64,000 nt of DNA from Vibrio navarrensis (GCF_015767675.1 NZ_CP065218.1:1178001-1242000); one strand, 5' to 3'. Counted from the first letter of the stretch, positions 1 through 9,385 are shown. Numbers and translations: made by a program. The notes: generated from the sequence alone by a model not told the origin.

Positions 1-435
1 TTGCGCTGGCAGGTGGGCGAAAATGGCATCGTCGTTCGCCGCAGGTTGCTTGGTGATTGCTATGGTGCCTATCTCCAAACCGTGTGGATGATAGCCGACT
101 ACGCCACCGAGCGCCTGTGCGATCAACTGATGTCCAAAACAGATCCCGAGCAGCGGAATCTTTCGCTCAACCAACTGGACAATTTCGTCAGACAAACGCA
201 GCATCCATGGTTTTTTCTCGGAAGCCATCGCCAGCGAACCCATGATGATCACCCCCGCCAGTGAGTGGAAATCTGGTAGAGGGTAAGAAACTCCGTCATG
301 AAACTCGATGTGAATGTCGTGCTGATGTACGCCTTGCTCGCGAATAGCGCGCAGTGCCCACTCTTCAAAATCCCCGAATTTTTCCAATTGAGCTTGTGGT
401 GCCTGACCAACATTGACGATGAGTAGTGTTTTCAT
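1..435 (-). CDS. Class I glutamine amidotransferase, partial (C-terminus outside window)
   Basis: The reading frame runs leftwards from an ATG at 435, with AAGGA about 6 bases upstream, and stays open to the window edge, giving 145 residues. The motif GICFGHQLIAQALGG holds the nucleophilic Cys of triad glutamine amidotransferases, which release ammonia from glutamine. The N-terminus MKTLLIVNVGQAP and the motif GVIIMGSLAMAS look like the stand-alone GuaA-type amidotransferases common in proteobacteria, not GMP synthase itself. The His-Glu part of the triad lies beyond the window. The substrate cannot be told from this fragment. Confidence 0.88.
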   Translation of the reverse strand, partial: MKTLLIVNVGQAPQAQLEKFGDFEEWALRAIREQGVHQHDIHIEFHDGVSYPLPDFHSLAGVIIMGSLAMASEKKPWMLRLSDEIVQLVERKIPLLGICFGHQLIAQALGGVVGYHPHGLEIGTIAITKQPAANDDAIFAHLPAQ

Positions 436-696
436 ACGCTTCCTTACGACTGAGATTTGTGAGAGCTGACCGTATCAGTGCGGTTGTGCCTGCTGCATGG
501 CGTCTTAATCTAGATAAATCCCCCAGGCTGTGCAACGGATATTTGTTGGCAATTGGCTTACTCAATCGTGACGATTTACCAATTATGGCTGGCGTTTTAA
601 GCCTGAAAAAACCAAGCAACAACAAAGCAAATAGAAAGCCAAAGCAAGTAGAAAACCAGCGAAGCGTGGTTCGCTGACTTTCTATGTGAAGGGCGG

Positions 697-2349
697 CTAC
701 ATATTGCTGTAGTTTGGCCCGCCGCCGCCTTCGGGTGGGACCCAAGTAATATTTTGCGATGGGTCTTTAATGTCGCAGGTTTTACAGTGCACGCAGTTCG
801 CGGCGTTGATCTGAAACCGGCTTTCTCCATCCACTTGAACCACTTCATACACCCCCGCTGGGCAGTAGCGTTGGGCAGGCTCGGCAAATTTTTCCAAGTG
901 TACTTGGATCGGAATCGATGCATCGGCCAAGCGCAAATGGCACGGTTGATTTTCTTCATGTCGCGCACCAGAAAGGTAGACCGAAGAAGGTTTGTCAAAA
1001 CTCAGCACGCCATCGGGTTTCGGGTAGGCGATAGGCTCACAATGGCTGATATCGAGCAAACGCAGGTGGTCATGATGAGGCGCTTCCATCTCCCACGGAG
1101 CAGGGCGCTTAAAGAGCGGAACCCATACATTTTGCTCAAAGCTGTTGATAATCCCACCAGCCACATTACCGTAGCGGTGGATGGTGGCGCAGAAGTTTTG
1201 CGCATTTTCCAGCTCGCGATACAGCCAAGAGGCGCGAAACAGGCTGTCGTAGTCCGGTTCGCTGTGGCTTTTGCCCGCTTGCACACAGTCAAATACCGCT
1301 TGAGCTGCCAACAGGCCTGATTTCATGGCGCTGTGGCAACCTTTGATCTTGGCAAAATTGAGCGTACCGGCATCACAGCCAATCAATAGTCCGCCGGGGA
1401 ACTGCTGCTTCGGTAGCGAGTAGAGCCCCCCTTTGGCGATGGCCCGCGCACCATACGCAATGCGCTGTCCGCCAAGCAGATATTTGCTGATCGCTGGATG
1501 ATGTTTGAGGCGTTGAAATTCATCAAACGGGCTTAGGTACGGGTTGTGATAAGAGAGGTCGGTGATAAGGCCAACCGCAATTTGGTGGTTATCCAAGTGG
1601 TACAAAAAGCTGCCACCAGTGGTATGGGTTTCATTCAGTGGCCAGCCAAGCCCATGCAGGACATTGCCGGCTTGATAATGGGGATGAACATCTGCCAGTT
1701 GCCAGATCTCTTTGATGCCGAGCGCGTAGTGCTGTGGCTGTTTGTCTTTATCGAGATCAAAGTGCTGAATTAAATCTTTGCCGAGATGGCCGCGTGCGCC
1801 TTCGGCGAACAGGGTATACTTGGCGTTTAGTGCGATGCCGGGTTCAAAATTGGCTTTGGGCTCGCCTTGCTTGTCTCGTCCCATGTCAGAAGTGACGACG
1901 CCGATGACAGCACCGTTGTCATCGTAGTTGACCGAGGCGGCGGCAAACCCGGGGAAGATTTCCACCCCCAACTGTTCGGCTTGGCTGGCTAGCCAGCGAC
2001 AGAGTTCGGCCAGACTAATTACATAATTGCTACTGGCGTTATGCATGGTTTTGGGCGTGAGAAAATGAGGCAGGCGAATGTGATTATGTTCGGTTGCCAG
2101 ATAGAGGAAATCGTCGCTTTTCACTGTCGTTTTCAGCGGAGCATCCATCTTCTGCCAGTGCGGAAACAACTCGTCCAAAGCGGTGGTTTCAAACAGCGCG
2201 CCAGAGAGAATATGCGCGCCCACTTGCGAGCCTTTCTCCACGACGCAGATACTCATATTGGTTTGATGTTGCTGGCTAAGCTGTGCCAACTTGCACGCAG
2301 CCGAGAGCCCGGCGGGGCCAGCACCGACAATCACTACATCAAATTCCAT
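697..2349 (-). CDS. Electron transfer flavoprotein-ubiquinone oxidoreductase (ETF dehydrogenase)
   Basis: This protein passes electrons from reduced ETF to ubiquinone at the inner membrane. The N-terminus carries the FAD-binding motif VIVGAGPAGLSAACKLA. The C-terminus carries the 4Fe-4S ferredoxin-like segment, with CPAGVYEV followed by NCVHCKTCDIKDP, and ends near GGGGPNY as in the family. Length is 550 residues, normal for ETF-QO. The ATG at 2349 is preferred over one at 2364 because an AAAGAGA ribosome site sits before it. The gene diverges from etfB-etfA, its electron donor pair, and the 252-base gap between them holds a LiuR-like palindrome. Often called etfD or fixC-like in annotation. 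Confidence 0.96.
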   Translation of the reverse strand: MEFDVVIVGAGPAGLSAACKLAQLSQQHQTNMSICVVEKGSQVGAHILSGALFETTALDELFPHWQKMDAPLKTTVKSDDFLYLATEHNHIRLPHFLTPKTMHNASSNYVISLAELCRWLASQAEQLGVEIFPGFAAASVNYDDNGAVIGVVTSDMGRDKQGEPKANFEPGIALNAKYTLFAEGARGHLGKDLIQHFDLDKDKQPQHYALGIKEIWQLADVHPHYQAGNVLHGLGWPLNETHTTGGSFLYHLDNHQIAVGLITDLSYHNPYLSPFDEFQRLKHHPAISKYLLGGQRIAYGARAIAKGGLYSLPKQQFPGGLLIGCDAGTLNFAKIKGCHSAMKSGLLAAQAVFDCVQAGKSHSEPDYDSLFRASWLYRELENAQNFCATIHRYGNVAGGIINSFEQNVWVPLFKRPAPWEMEAPHHDHLRLLDISHCEPIAYPKPDGVLSFDKPSSVYLSGARHEENQPCHLRLADASIPIQVHLEKFAEPAQRYCPAGVYEVVQVDGESRFQINAANCVHCKTCDIKDPSQNITWVPPEGGGGPNYSNM

Positions 2350-2413
2350 TGTTTCTCTTTCCATGTCGTCAACTCATCGTTACGTTTTCATTCGTGCTTT
2401 AAATATAGTCCAG

Positions 2414-2430
2414 TTGACGTAAACGTAAAC
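2414..2430. promoter_or_regulatory. LiuR-like operator between ETF dehydrogenase and etfBA
   Basis: The bases TTGACGTAAACGTAAA form a near-perfect palindrome of the form TTKACGTWWACGTMAA. This resembles the site I recall for LiuR, the MerR-family regulator of branched-chain amino acid and acyl-CoA catabolism in gammaproteobacteria. On the minus strand the arm TTTACG (2429-2424) followed 16 bases later by TATATT could be the -35 and -10 of the ETF dehydrogenase promoter, so the site would overlap that promoter. The assignment to LiuR is inference from motif memory and context. Confidence 0.5.
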
Positions 2431-2601
2431 TAAACTAAGCTCAAAAGGTAATGCAAACTTGGTAGTCAAAACGGTATGGAATGTGTGATTAAACAGTAAG
2501 CTACCCATCAGGCTGCCCCCAAGCAGCGCTGGAGTTAGTCACACTCACGTGCAAGCAGTCGATTTTGATTCTACCGCATCCCCATTTGGTAAGGAGGCAA
2601 T

Positions 2602-3354
2602 GTGAAAGTCTTAGTCGCGGTAAAACGTGTGATTGACGCTTACGTAAAAGTCAGAATTAAAAGTGATGGTTCAGGCGTAGAAACGAACAACGTCAAAATG
2701 TCCATGAACCCTTTTTGTGAAATCGCCGTGGAAGAGGCGATACGTCTGCGCGAAGCGGGTGTGGCAGAAGAAGTGGTGGTGGTTTCTTTGGGCGACGCCA
2801 GTTGCCAAGAGCAGTTACGTGCGGCCTTAGCGCTGGGGGCTGATCGCGCGATCCACGTTGAAACTGCCTCTGAACTTGAGCCGCTCAATGTGGCGAAGTT
2901 ACTGCATGCGGTGATGAAAACTGAAACGCCGGGGCTGGTGCTGCTTGGCAAACAATCGATTGACAGCGATAACAACCAAGTTGCGCAGATGCTGGCTGCG
3001 CTTGCGCGCCGACCTCAAGGAACGTTCGCCTCAAAAATCGAAATGCAAGGCGAGAGCGTGTTGGTTACACGGGAAATCGATGGCGGTTTGGAAACCTTGA
3101 AGCTGCAATTGCCTGCGATTATCAGCACCGATTTACGTTTGAACGAGCCGCGATATGCCTCTTTGCCCAATATTATGAAAGCCAAACGTAAACCTCTGGA
3201 TGTCACCACGCCGCAGGCACTTGGCGTATCGCTCAAAACACATCACCAAACGTTGCAACTGCAACCGCCACCGCAGCGGCAAGCGGGAGTGATCCTGTCC
3301 AGCGTCACTGAGCTGGTGGATAAGCTCAAAAATGAAGCCAAAGTGCTGAGTTAA
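2602..3354 (+). CDS. etfB: Electron transfer flavoprotein beta subunit
   Basis: This 250-residue protein is the small, AMP-binding subunit of the heterodimeric ETF that collects electrons from acyl-CoA dehydrogenases. The start MKVLVAVKRVIDAYVKVR, the segment MNPFCEIAVEEAIRLREAG and the family signature around VTREIDGGLETLKLQLPAIISTD are all typical of EtfB. AAGGAGG lies 5-6 bases before the start codon. etfA follows after 23 bases, with its own AAGGAGG, so the two form an operon. The ETF dehydrogenase that oxidises this protein is encoded divergently just upstream. Confidence 0.97.
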   Translation: MKVLVAVKRVIDAYVKVRIKSDGSGVETNNVKMSMNPFCEIAVEEAIRLREAGVAEEVVVVSLGDASCQEQLRAALALGADRAIHVETASELEPLNVAKLLHAVMKTETPGLVLLGKQSIDSDNNQVAQMLAALARRPQGTFASKIEMQGESVLVTREIDGGLETLKLQLPAIISTDLRLNEPRYASLPNIMKAKRKPLDVTTPQALGVSLKTHHQTLQLQPPPQRQAGVILSSVTELVDKLKNEAKVLS

Positions 3355-3377
3355 GCCCTGCATTCAAGGAGGAAAAA

Positions 3378-4322
3378 ATGAACGACAAACCAGTATCGAC
3401 ATTAGTGATTGCAGAGCACAACCAGCATACCTTGGCGAGCGATACGTTACGCACACTAAAGGCGGCGCAATCGCTTGGCGGTGAGGTGAGTGTGCTGGTT
3501 ATGGGGCACGAATGTGAAGCCGTGGCGAACACGCTGCGTCAGTTTGATGGGGTGACGCAAGTTTTGCTCGCGCAGCACAGTGTTTATCAACATGCGTTGG
3601 CCGAAAATAGCGCCGAGCTGATTGCTAAATTGGCGGCAGATTATTCTCATATCCTGGCTCCTGCGACCACCTTTGGCAAAAACCTGCTGCCACGCGTAGC
3701 GGCGCTGCTGGATGCCGGACAGCTTTCCGACGTCATTGCCATTGAATCGAGTGATACGGTGATCCGCCCTGTCTATGCGGGCAACGTGCTGGCAAAAGTG
3801 CAATCGCTCGATGCCATCAAAGTGATGACCATTCGCAGCTCGGCGTTCGATGCGGTCTCCGACTGCGGTGGCGATGCGCCTGTGGTTGAAATCAATCAGG
3901 TTATCTTCTCCGAGACCTCTGAATTTGTGCGGCAGGAGAAAGCTGAGAGTGTTCGCCCTGAGCTGGCCGCGGCTAAGGTGGTGGTTTCCGGTGGACGAGG
4001 TTTAGGCAGCAAAGCGCAGTTTGCGTTGGTCGAACAACTGGCCGATAAACTGGGCGCAGCGGTTGGCGCTTCACGCGCGGCGGTGGACGCTGGCTTTGTG
4101 TCTAATGACTTGCAAGTCGGGCAAACGGGCAAAATCGTCGCGCCGCAGCTGTATATCGCGGTGGGTATTTCGGGGGCCATCCAACATTTGGCGGGTATGA
4201 AAGATTCCAAAGTGATTGTGGCGATCAACAGTGATGCCGATGCGCCCATTTTCCAGGTGGCCGACTATGGCTTAGTCGGGGATCTGTTTACCCTCGTGCC
4301 CGAGCTTATTGAGCAGTTGTAG
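3378..4322 (+). CDS. etfA: Electron transfer flavoprotein alpha subunit
   Basis: This is the FAD-carrying subunit of ETF, 314 residues, which is the usual size. The C-terminal FAD domain is clear: [11 protein letters not shown], then [27 protein letters not shown], then [29 protein letters not shown] precedes the ATG by 7 bases. It pairs with etfB immediately upstream and is followed by a strong terminator hairpin at 4358-4386 that also serves the convergent bkd operon. Confidence 0.97.
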   Translation: MNDKPVSTLVIAEHNQHTLASDTLRTLKAAQSLGGEVSVLVMGHECEAVANTLRQFDGVTQVLLAQHSVYQHALAENSAELIAKLAADYSHILAPATTFGKNLLPRVAALLDAGQLSDVIAIESSDTVIRPVYAGNVLAKVQSLDAIKVMTIRSSAFDAVSDCGGDAPVVEINQVIFSETSEFVRQEKAESVRPELAAAKVVVSGGRGLGSKAQFALVEQLADKLGAAVGASRAAVDAGFVSNDLQVGQTGKIVAPQLYIAVGISGAIQHLAGMKDSKVIVAINSDADAPIFQVADYGLVGDLFTLVPELIEQL

Positions 4323-4353
4323 TGCGTCCAATGCTGCTCATCACTGAATAGCA

Positions 4354-4390
4354 AAAAAGCCCGGTTGAATCATTCAACCGGGCTTTTTGT
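4354..4390. terminator. Bidirectional rho-independent terminator between etfA and bkd operon
   Basis: The inverted repeat AGCCCGGTTGAAT / ATTCAACCGGGCT is flanked by an A-run on the left and a T-run on the right. The hairpin can therefore end transcription of etfA on the plus strand and of the bkd operon on the minus strand. Confidence 0.92.
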
Positions 4391-4418
4391 TGCTGCTTTG
4401 CTGGGCAGTATCAGCGCT

Positions 4419-5561
4419 TTACACGCTTGGGCGCTGTAAGTGCTGCGCTAACGCTTTGGTAAAGCGTGCCGCTTCACCACCAGTACACGCGCGGTGGTCG
4501 AAGGTGATCGACAACGGCATCGCTTTGACCGCCAAAGCTTTATCCTCCTTAATCACCACTTTTTCAATGATGCGCCCAGCACCGACGATCGCCACTTGCG
4601 GCAAGGAGACGACAGGCGTGGCGTAAATCCCCGCGATGGCGCCGAAGTTTGACAAGGTGATCGTGGCGTGTTGTAACTGTTCACGGCCAATTTTGCGCTG
4701 ACGAATTCCTTTGACGGTGTCGTTCAGCCAAGTGCGGATCTCACTGGGTTCAATATCGTCAGCATTGCGCAGCACCGGAACGTATAATCCATGTGCGCTG
4801 TCCACCGCGATGCCCACATTGACGGTGTGGTGCACGCAGCGCGTCATGGTTGAGGCGTCAAACCAAGCATTGAGCGCCGGCTCTTGCTGGCAAGCGTACA
4901 CCACCGCTTGGATGAGGCGCGTGGTGATGTCTTCATTCGGCCCCCAATCGGCAAGCACCGCTTCTTCAGTAATGGTGACGGCAGCAACGTTGTGGTGCGA
5001 TTCCGTCATGGTGCCCACCATAGTGCGACGCGCCCCTTTGAGCACTTCAGTGCCAGGGCGTTGTTTACCCGCCTCATCGTAAACATCGGCATCGACAATC
5101 AAACCCGCCGGGCCGCTGCCTTGTACTTGGTTGATCTCTACGCCCAATTTTTGCGCCAGCAGACGCGCAGAGGGCAGGGCGCTGACTCTAGGCTCTGGCG
5201 ATGCCCCTTGTTCACCACCGATCCAAAAGTCATCGACGTTGACTTGATGGGTAGTGTGGGAAACATGGCCGACGACCGTGGCGGCGTCTTGCTTTTGGCG
5301 TTCATTTTGCGCCACTGCCGTGGAGTTGGTTTCATCAATTTCCAGCAGCAAGCTGCCGATATTGACGATTTCCCCCTCTTCGCCGTGGCGACTGACGATG
5401 GTGCCTCCCCAAGGGGCGGGCACATCGACCGTGGCTTTAGCGGTTTCCACCGTGAGCACTATCTGATCGACTTTCACTAGATCGCCGGGGCGAACGTGCC
5501 ATTTGATGATTTCGGATTCGGCGAGGCCTTCGCCAAGGTCTGGTAAAATAAAAGATTTCAT
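4419..5561 (-). CDS. bkdB: Branched-chain 2-oxoacid dehydrogenase E2, dihydrolipoyl acyltransferase
   Basis: This E2 core protein of 380 residues has one N-terminal lipoyl domain, with the lipoyl-lysine motif ETAKAT (Lys about residue 42). A peripheral subunit-binding domain follows (about residues 128-165, PRVSALPSARLLAQKLGVE), then the C-terminal acyltransferase domain. The catalytic region reads FDHRACTGGEAARF, so the Asp of the usual HxxxDG motif is Thr here. I recall this variant from related gammaproteobacterial E2 proteins but cannot check it. The ATG at 5561 overlaps the stop of the E1 beta gene by four bases (ATGA), which favours it over the in-frame GTG at 5567. E3 is not encoded nearby. 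Confidence 0.93.
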   Translation of the reverse strand: MKSFILPDLGEGLAESEIIKWHVRPGDLVKVDQIVLTVETAKATVDVPAPWGGTIVSRHGEEGEIVNIGSLLLEIDETNSTAVAQNERQKQDAATVVGHVSHTTHQVNVDDFWIGGEQGASPEPRVSALPSARLLAQKLGVEINQVQGSGPAGLIVDADVYDEAGKQRPGTEVLKGARRTMVGTMTESHHNVAAVTITEEAVLADWGPNEDITTRLIQAVVYACQQEPALNAWFDASTMTRCVHHTVNVGIAVDSAHGLYVPVLRNADDIEPSEIRTWLNDTVKGIRQRKIGREQLQHATITLSNFGAIAGIYATPVVSLPQVAIVGAGRIIEKVVIKEDKALAVKAMPLSITFDHRACTGGEAARFTKALAQHLQRPSV

Positions 5562-6541
5562 TTCCACCCCTCCACTAGCTCACGCGCGGCTTGCACGATG
5601 TCGGCTTCTTGGATCATAAAGTACTCTTCGTTGCGGTAATACGGCATCACCGTATCTAACCCGGTGACGCGCATCGGTGGCGCTTTGAGCATACACATGG
5701 CGCTTTCGGCGACTCGGGCGATGAGCTCTGCGCCCACGCCGCCACTGCGACACGCTTCATGCACCACCAGTAGTCGTCCGGTTTTTTCCAACGAGCGCAA
5801 GATGGTGTTCATGTCGATTGGTTTGATGGAGGCCAGATCGATCACTTCCGCCTCAATGCCTTGAGCCGATAAGCTTCTTGCCGCTTGTAGTGACTCCACT
5901 ACGCAAGCGCCCCACGTCACCAGCGTTAAGTCTCGCCCTTTGCGCAGGGTGAAACAGGTATCCAGTGGTAGCGCTTCGCCGTTGTCCACCACCTCGGATT
6001 TCACGGTGCGGTAGATGCGTTTGGGTTCGAAAAACATCACCGGATCGTTGCTTCTGATCGCAGCAAGCAGCAGGCCGTAGGCGCGCTGCGGCGAAGAGGG
6101 AATCACCACTTTAAAGCCGGGAATGTGCGCAAACAGCGCTTCGATACTTTCAGAATGATGTTCAGGCGCATGAATACCACCGCCAAATGGGGCGCGAAAA
6201 ACCGCAGGGCAAGCAAGGCGACCCCGGGTGCGATTGCGCATTCTTGCTGCGTGACACATCAGGTGCTCCAGTGCCGGAAAGACAAATCCTTGAAACTGGA
6301 ATTCGGCAACCGGGCGTAGCCCTTGGGTTGCCATGCCAACCGCCACGCCGCCAATCAGAGCTTCCGCGAGAGGCGTGTCAATCACGCGCTTTAAGCCAAA
6401 CTTCTGTTTGAGGCCGACGGTTGCGCGAAACACGCCGCCGTTGTCGCCGACATCTTCACCCAGTATCACTACCGATGGGTCGTGCTCCATTTCATGGTGC
6501 AACGCGAGGTTGACCGCTTCGACTAAGGTCATTTCAGCCAT
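5558..6541 (-). CDS. bkdA2: Branched-chain 2-oxoacid dehydrogenase E1 component, beta subunit
   Basis: This 327-residue protein is the transketolase-like beta chain of the E1 decarboxylase. It has the typical start MAEMTLVEAVNLAL, the motif ILGEDVGDNGGVFRAT, the segment DTPLAEALIGGVAVGMA and a transketolase C-terminal domain (VTWGACVVESLQAA). GGGAGG lies 5 bases upstream of the ATG. The gene overlaps the E1 alpha gene by 8 bases at its start and the E2 gene by 4 bases at its end, so the three are translated as one operon. Confidence 0.95.
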   Translation of the reverse strand: MAEMTLVEAVNLALHHEMEHDPSVVILGEDVGDNGGVFRATVGLKQKFGLKRVIDTPLAEALIGGVAVGMATQGLRPVAEFQFQGFVFPALEHLMCHAARMRNRTRGRLACPAVFRAPFGGGIHAPEHHSESIEALFAHIPGFKVVIPSSPQRAYGLLLAAIRSNDPVMFFEPKRIYRTVKSEVVDNGEALPLDTCFTLRKGRDLTLVTWGACVVESLQAARSLSAQGIEAEVIDLASIKPIDMNTILRSLEKTGRLLVVHEACRSGGVGAELIARVAESAMCMLKAPPMRVTGLDTVMPYYRNEEYFMIQEADIVQAARELVEGWK

Positions 6542-7628
6542 GTTTGCCTCCCTGCATACGCATTGCTTTATTGATTAACTGATCTCGCTGCGCGGTCAGC
6601 TCGGTCGGTAGAGACTCGTAGAGGTAGTCAAAGGCACTTTCCGGTGCTTGCGGCGTCATGCTGAGGTAGCGCTCCACCGCCTGTTCGACAATCGCTTTGC
6701 TCTCTTCGAGCCAAGCGGCATCTTCCTCTTCGCTCCAAGCGCCTTGGGCGAGTAAAAAGGTTTTCAAGCGTTTGACTGGCTCATACTGCCAAGCTTTTTG
6801 CAAGTCATCGGCATTGCGGTAACGGCTGGCATCATCGGCGGTGGTATGATCACTTAAGCGATAGCTGACGGCTTCGATCAAGGTGGCACCTTTGCCTTTG
6901 CGAGCTCTATCCAGAGCTGTTTTAACGGCATTGTAAACAGCGACCACATCATTACCGTCGACGGTTATACCGGGAATGCCAGCACCAATCGCTTTATCGG
7001 ATAATTGCCCTGCCGCGCATTGTAAATGGCGGGGGACAGAGATTGCCCACTGGTTGTTGTTGACCACAAAAACCAATGGCAAGTGCCAAACCCCCGCGCA
7101 GTTGATCGACTCAAGAAAATCGCCTTTTGAGGTCGCACCGTCGCCACAGGTCACCAGAGCGGCGTGGTGTTCACCTGCAATTTTTAACGCAGACGCAACG
7201 CCGACCGCATGGGTACATTGCGTGGCGATCGGCACGCAAAATGGCAGATCATGGTTGCGCAGTTGGCCCTCGGTGGGAGCATAGTCGCTGCCGCGCTCAT
7301 CGCCGCCCCAATATTGCAGGTTTTTTTCCATACCGATGCCGCGCACCCACATAGCAGGCATGTCGCGATAGTAAGGAATAAAAACATCAGAAGGCAGTAA
7401 AGCATGGCCGACGCCGACCCCAAACGCTTCCGAGCCCAAGTGGGACGGATATGTCCCGAGCTTTCCGGTTCTTTGCAAGGCCACGGCTTTATTGTCATAA
7501 GCACGTGTCACCAGCATGTCGCGGTAGAACTGTGTCAAAAGTGGAATATCAGCCCAAGAGGGCAATGGCGCAACCAGCTCACCAGCATGGTCGATAAATC
7601 TGCGCATGGGTAATGCCTGAACATTCAT
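6534..7628 (-). CDS. bkdA1: Branched-chain 2-oxoacid dehydrogenase E1 component, alpha subunit
   Basis: This 364-residue chain binds thiamine diphosphate; its motif begins VTCGDGATSKGDFLE and closes with VVNNNQWAIS. It decarboxylates 2-oxoacids derived from leucine, isoleucine and valine and passes the acyl group to the E2 lipoyl domain. The start at 7628 (MNVQALPMRRF) is chosen because AAAGGAA lies about 8 bases upstream; an upstream ATG at 7709 would add 27 residues unlike the family. It is the first gene of the operon, and no E3 gene follows, so the dihydrolipoamide dehydrogenase must come from elsewhere. Confidence 0.94.
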   Translation of the reverse strand: MNVQALPMRRFIDHAGELVAPLPSWADIPLLTQFYRDMLVTRAYDNKAVALQRTGKLGTYPSHLGSEAFGVGVGHALLPSDVFIPYYRDMPAMWVRGIGMEKNLQYWGGDERGSDYAPTEGQLRNHDLPFCVPIATQCTHAVGVASALKIAGEHHAALVTCGDGATSKGDFLESINCAGVWHLPLVFVVNNNQWAISVPRHLQCAAGQLSDKAIGAGIPGITVDGNDVVAVYNAVKTALDRARKGKGATLIEAVSYRLSDHTTADDASRYRNADDLQKAWQYEPVKRLKTFLLAQGAWSEEEDAAWLEESKAIVEQAVERYLSMTPQAPESAFDYLYESLPTELTAQRDQLINKAMRMQGGKHG

Positions 7629-8103
7629 CTCACGTTCCTTTAATGCGTCGTTTCCACAAGAAACAACCAACAGAGGCCCATAACAAGCAACGCCACCGCT
7701 AAGTTTCATCTAGAGTTGATTCGCTGACAAAATGCCAAAGCCTGATATTGTGTCCTGCCAATACTCGATGCGTTAATTCATTTCCCTGCAATTAACTCAT
7801 TCTGTAGTGATGAATCTTGATGTTGCTGAGTTATTGTAAGTGTAATAAAAATGTTAAATCTTGCATGCGATTGTTTTAGATTAAACAGTAAACCCAGCGT
7901 TACACCCTAGGTTTTTAGAGGAAAGTTCCAGTTTTTAACCAAGTGAGGCGAAGAAGTTGAATCTATTCACTAGGTTTGACGGTAAATAAGTGACAATCTT
8001 TGTGTAAAAAAGCGTGAAGAAGCGACAACAAGCGAAAGGAAAAAGGAGAAAAACAAAGCGCCCTTCTACGCGAAAGGGCGCTGGCTGAATCAAAAAGGCT
8101 CGA
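7629..8103. other. 475-base gap between bkd operon and add
   Basis: No protein-coding frame is convincing here. The right end holds the add terminator (8057-8082). The rest is the likely promoter and leader region for the bkd operon. It is AT-rich between 7835 and 7990, but no promoter pair is clear enough to place. Confidence 0.6.
8050..8082 (-). terminator. Rho-independent terminator of add
   Basis: The stem AGCGCCCTT / AAGGGCGCT with an 8-base loop is followed on the minus strand by a T-rich tract (TTGTTTTTC). It lies 22 bases after the add stop codon. Confidence 0.88.
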
Positions 8104-9108
8104 TTATTTGGCAAAGCTCATCAGGTGCGCTTTAACCGAATCAGAGCTGAACGCACTCTCTACACTGACTCGGTAAATCTCGAAATACTCTTGCTCAGTG
8201 AGGTCGAACGCTTCCATCACTTTACGCACTTCATCGCTCATGGTGGTGTTGGAAACCGTGCGGTTGTCGGTGTTGATCGTCACGGCAATGCCATCTTTAT
8301 GGAAGGCTTTGATCGGGTGCTCACTCAAACTGTTCACTGCTTTGGTTTGCACATTGCTGCTTGGGCAAGTTTCCAGTGCCACCGCTTCATCTTTCACCAA
8401 TTGATAGGCTTGTGGATGATTGTGAATGAAAATGCCGTGGCCAACGCGCTCCGCACCCAACAGCGCGATTGCGTCGTGAACGTTTTGCCCAGCACCTTGT
8501 TCACCCGCGTGAATAGTGACGTGGTAACCAAGAGATTTGGCGTATTGTGCGTAGGGGATAAACTCGTGGCAGAAGCCCGGCAGTTCACTGCCAGCTAAGT
8601 CAAATGCCACAATACCGCTCTCTTCTTTGCTGAGGTATTTCGCGCCAGCCTCAAGCACAGCCTTGATTTGATCTTTCGGCATGGTACGTAAGATAGAGAG
8701 AATGTAGTTGCCGTGAATATCATACTGCGCCTCGGCGCGTTTCATGCCTCGAACCACACTTTGCATGATTTCATCCAGCGACAAACCTTTCACTTGATGC
8801 AGCAAGGGGCCAAATCGTACTTCCATGTATTTGACGTTTTCTTTCGCGGCATCTTCAAACAATTCGAACGAGATACGTTCCAAGGCTTGTGCGGTTTGCA
8901 TCACCATGCCGGGAAGTTCAAAACGTTTCAGATATTCGTCTAGGTTAGGGCAGGTTTCTGGGGCGATCATCATCTGCTGAATTTGCGCGATGTCGCGAGT
9001 TGGCAGGGTGAGGTTTTGCTCATCGGCCAAGTCGATGATCGTTTGCGGGCGTACGCTTCCGTCCAAGTGGCAGTGTAAATCGATCTTAGGCAGGTCAAAG
9101 TAATTCAT
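8104..9108 (-). CDS. add: Adenosine deaminase
   Basis: This enzyme hydrolyses adenosine or deoxyadenosine to inosine and ammonia in purine salvage. Its 334 residues carry the metal-binding HCHLDGS at the N-terminus, the HAGEQ motif with catalytic His and Glu, the VGHGIF motif and the C-terminal SSNVQT and [10 protein letters not shown] segments with the last metal-binding Asp. It is encoded alone, with its own promoter, an adenine riboswitch in the leader and a terminator. The ribosome site GAGAAGA lies 5 bases before the ATG and belongs to the riboswitch expression platform. Confidence 0.98.
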   Translation of the reverse strand: MNYFDLPKIDLHCHLDGSVRPQTIIDLADEQNLTLPTRDIAQIQQMMIAPETCPNLDEYLKRFELPGMVMQTAQALERISFELFEDAAKENVKYMEVRFGPLLHQVKGLSLDEIMQSVVRGMKRAEAQYDIHGNYILSILRTMPKDQIKAVLEAGAKYLSKEESGIVAFDLAGSELPGFCHEFIPYAQYAKSLGYHVTIHAGEQGAGQNVHDAIALLGAERVGHGIFIHNHPQAYQLVKDEAVALETCPSSNVQTKAVNSLSEHPIKAFHKDGIAVTINTDNRTVSNTTMSDEVRKVMEAFDLTEQEYFEIYRVSVESAFSSDSVKAHLMSFAK

Positions 9109-9217
9109 GAGTCTTCTCTTTATAAAAATCCCGGGTATAAAGTTACAGACTTCATAATCAAGAGTTTAAGGCTCTTGGTAGAAACTCCCAAACCATATCA
9201 TTAGGATTATATGAAGC
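9109..9217 (-). promoter_or_regulatory. Adenine riboswitch in the add leader
   Basis: On the minus strand, 9217-9150 folds as a purine aptamer. P1 pairs CTTCATA (9216-9210) with TATGAAG (9156-9150). P2 and P3 hairpins carry the conserved loop bases, including TGATATGGTTTGGGA and TTTCTACCAAGAG. The specificity base in GATTATG, facing position 9157, is U, which selects adenine over guanine. The expression platform (9149-9109) holds the add ribosome site. As far as I remember, the sequence is that of the well-studied V. vulnificus add riboswitch, which turns translation on when adenine binds. Confidence 0.97.
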
Positions 9218-9231
9218 ATTGATCGAGGCAA

Positions 9232-9260
9232 AGTCTAGCACTGGATACTTCTATCAGCAA
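9232..9260 (-). promoter_or_regulatory. Promoter of add
   Basis: Reading the minus strand, TTGCTG (9260-9255) and TAGACT (9237-9232) are spaced by 17 bases. Transcription would start about 7 bases further on, just before the aptamer. Confidence 0.65.
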
Positions 9261-9385
9261 TTGGCAACTTGGCCGATTTTGTATGCAAAGTTCTAATTTT
9301 TTGAAGGATTTATTCAGCGTTTATCTCTTGGATTTTGTTTGTCGCAAAGTAGAATGTGACGAAAAATTCACATAGGTGACCAATC

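Noticed and set aside
754..1320. 188-codon plus-strand open frame
   Set aside because: It is wholly antisense to the ETF dehydrogenase gene and has no ribosome site or recognisable motif.
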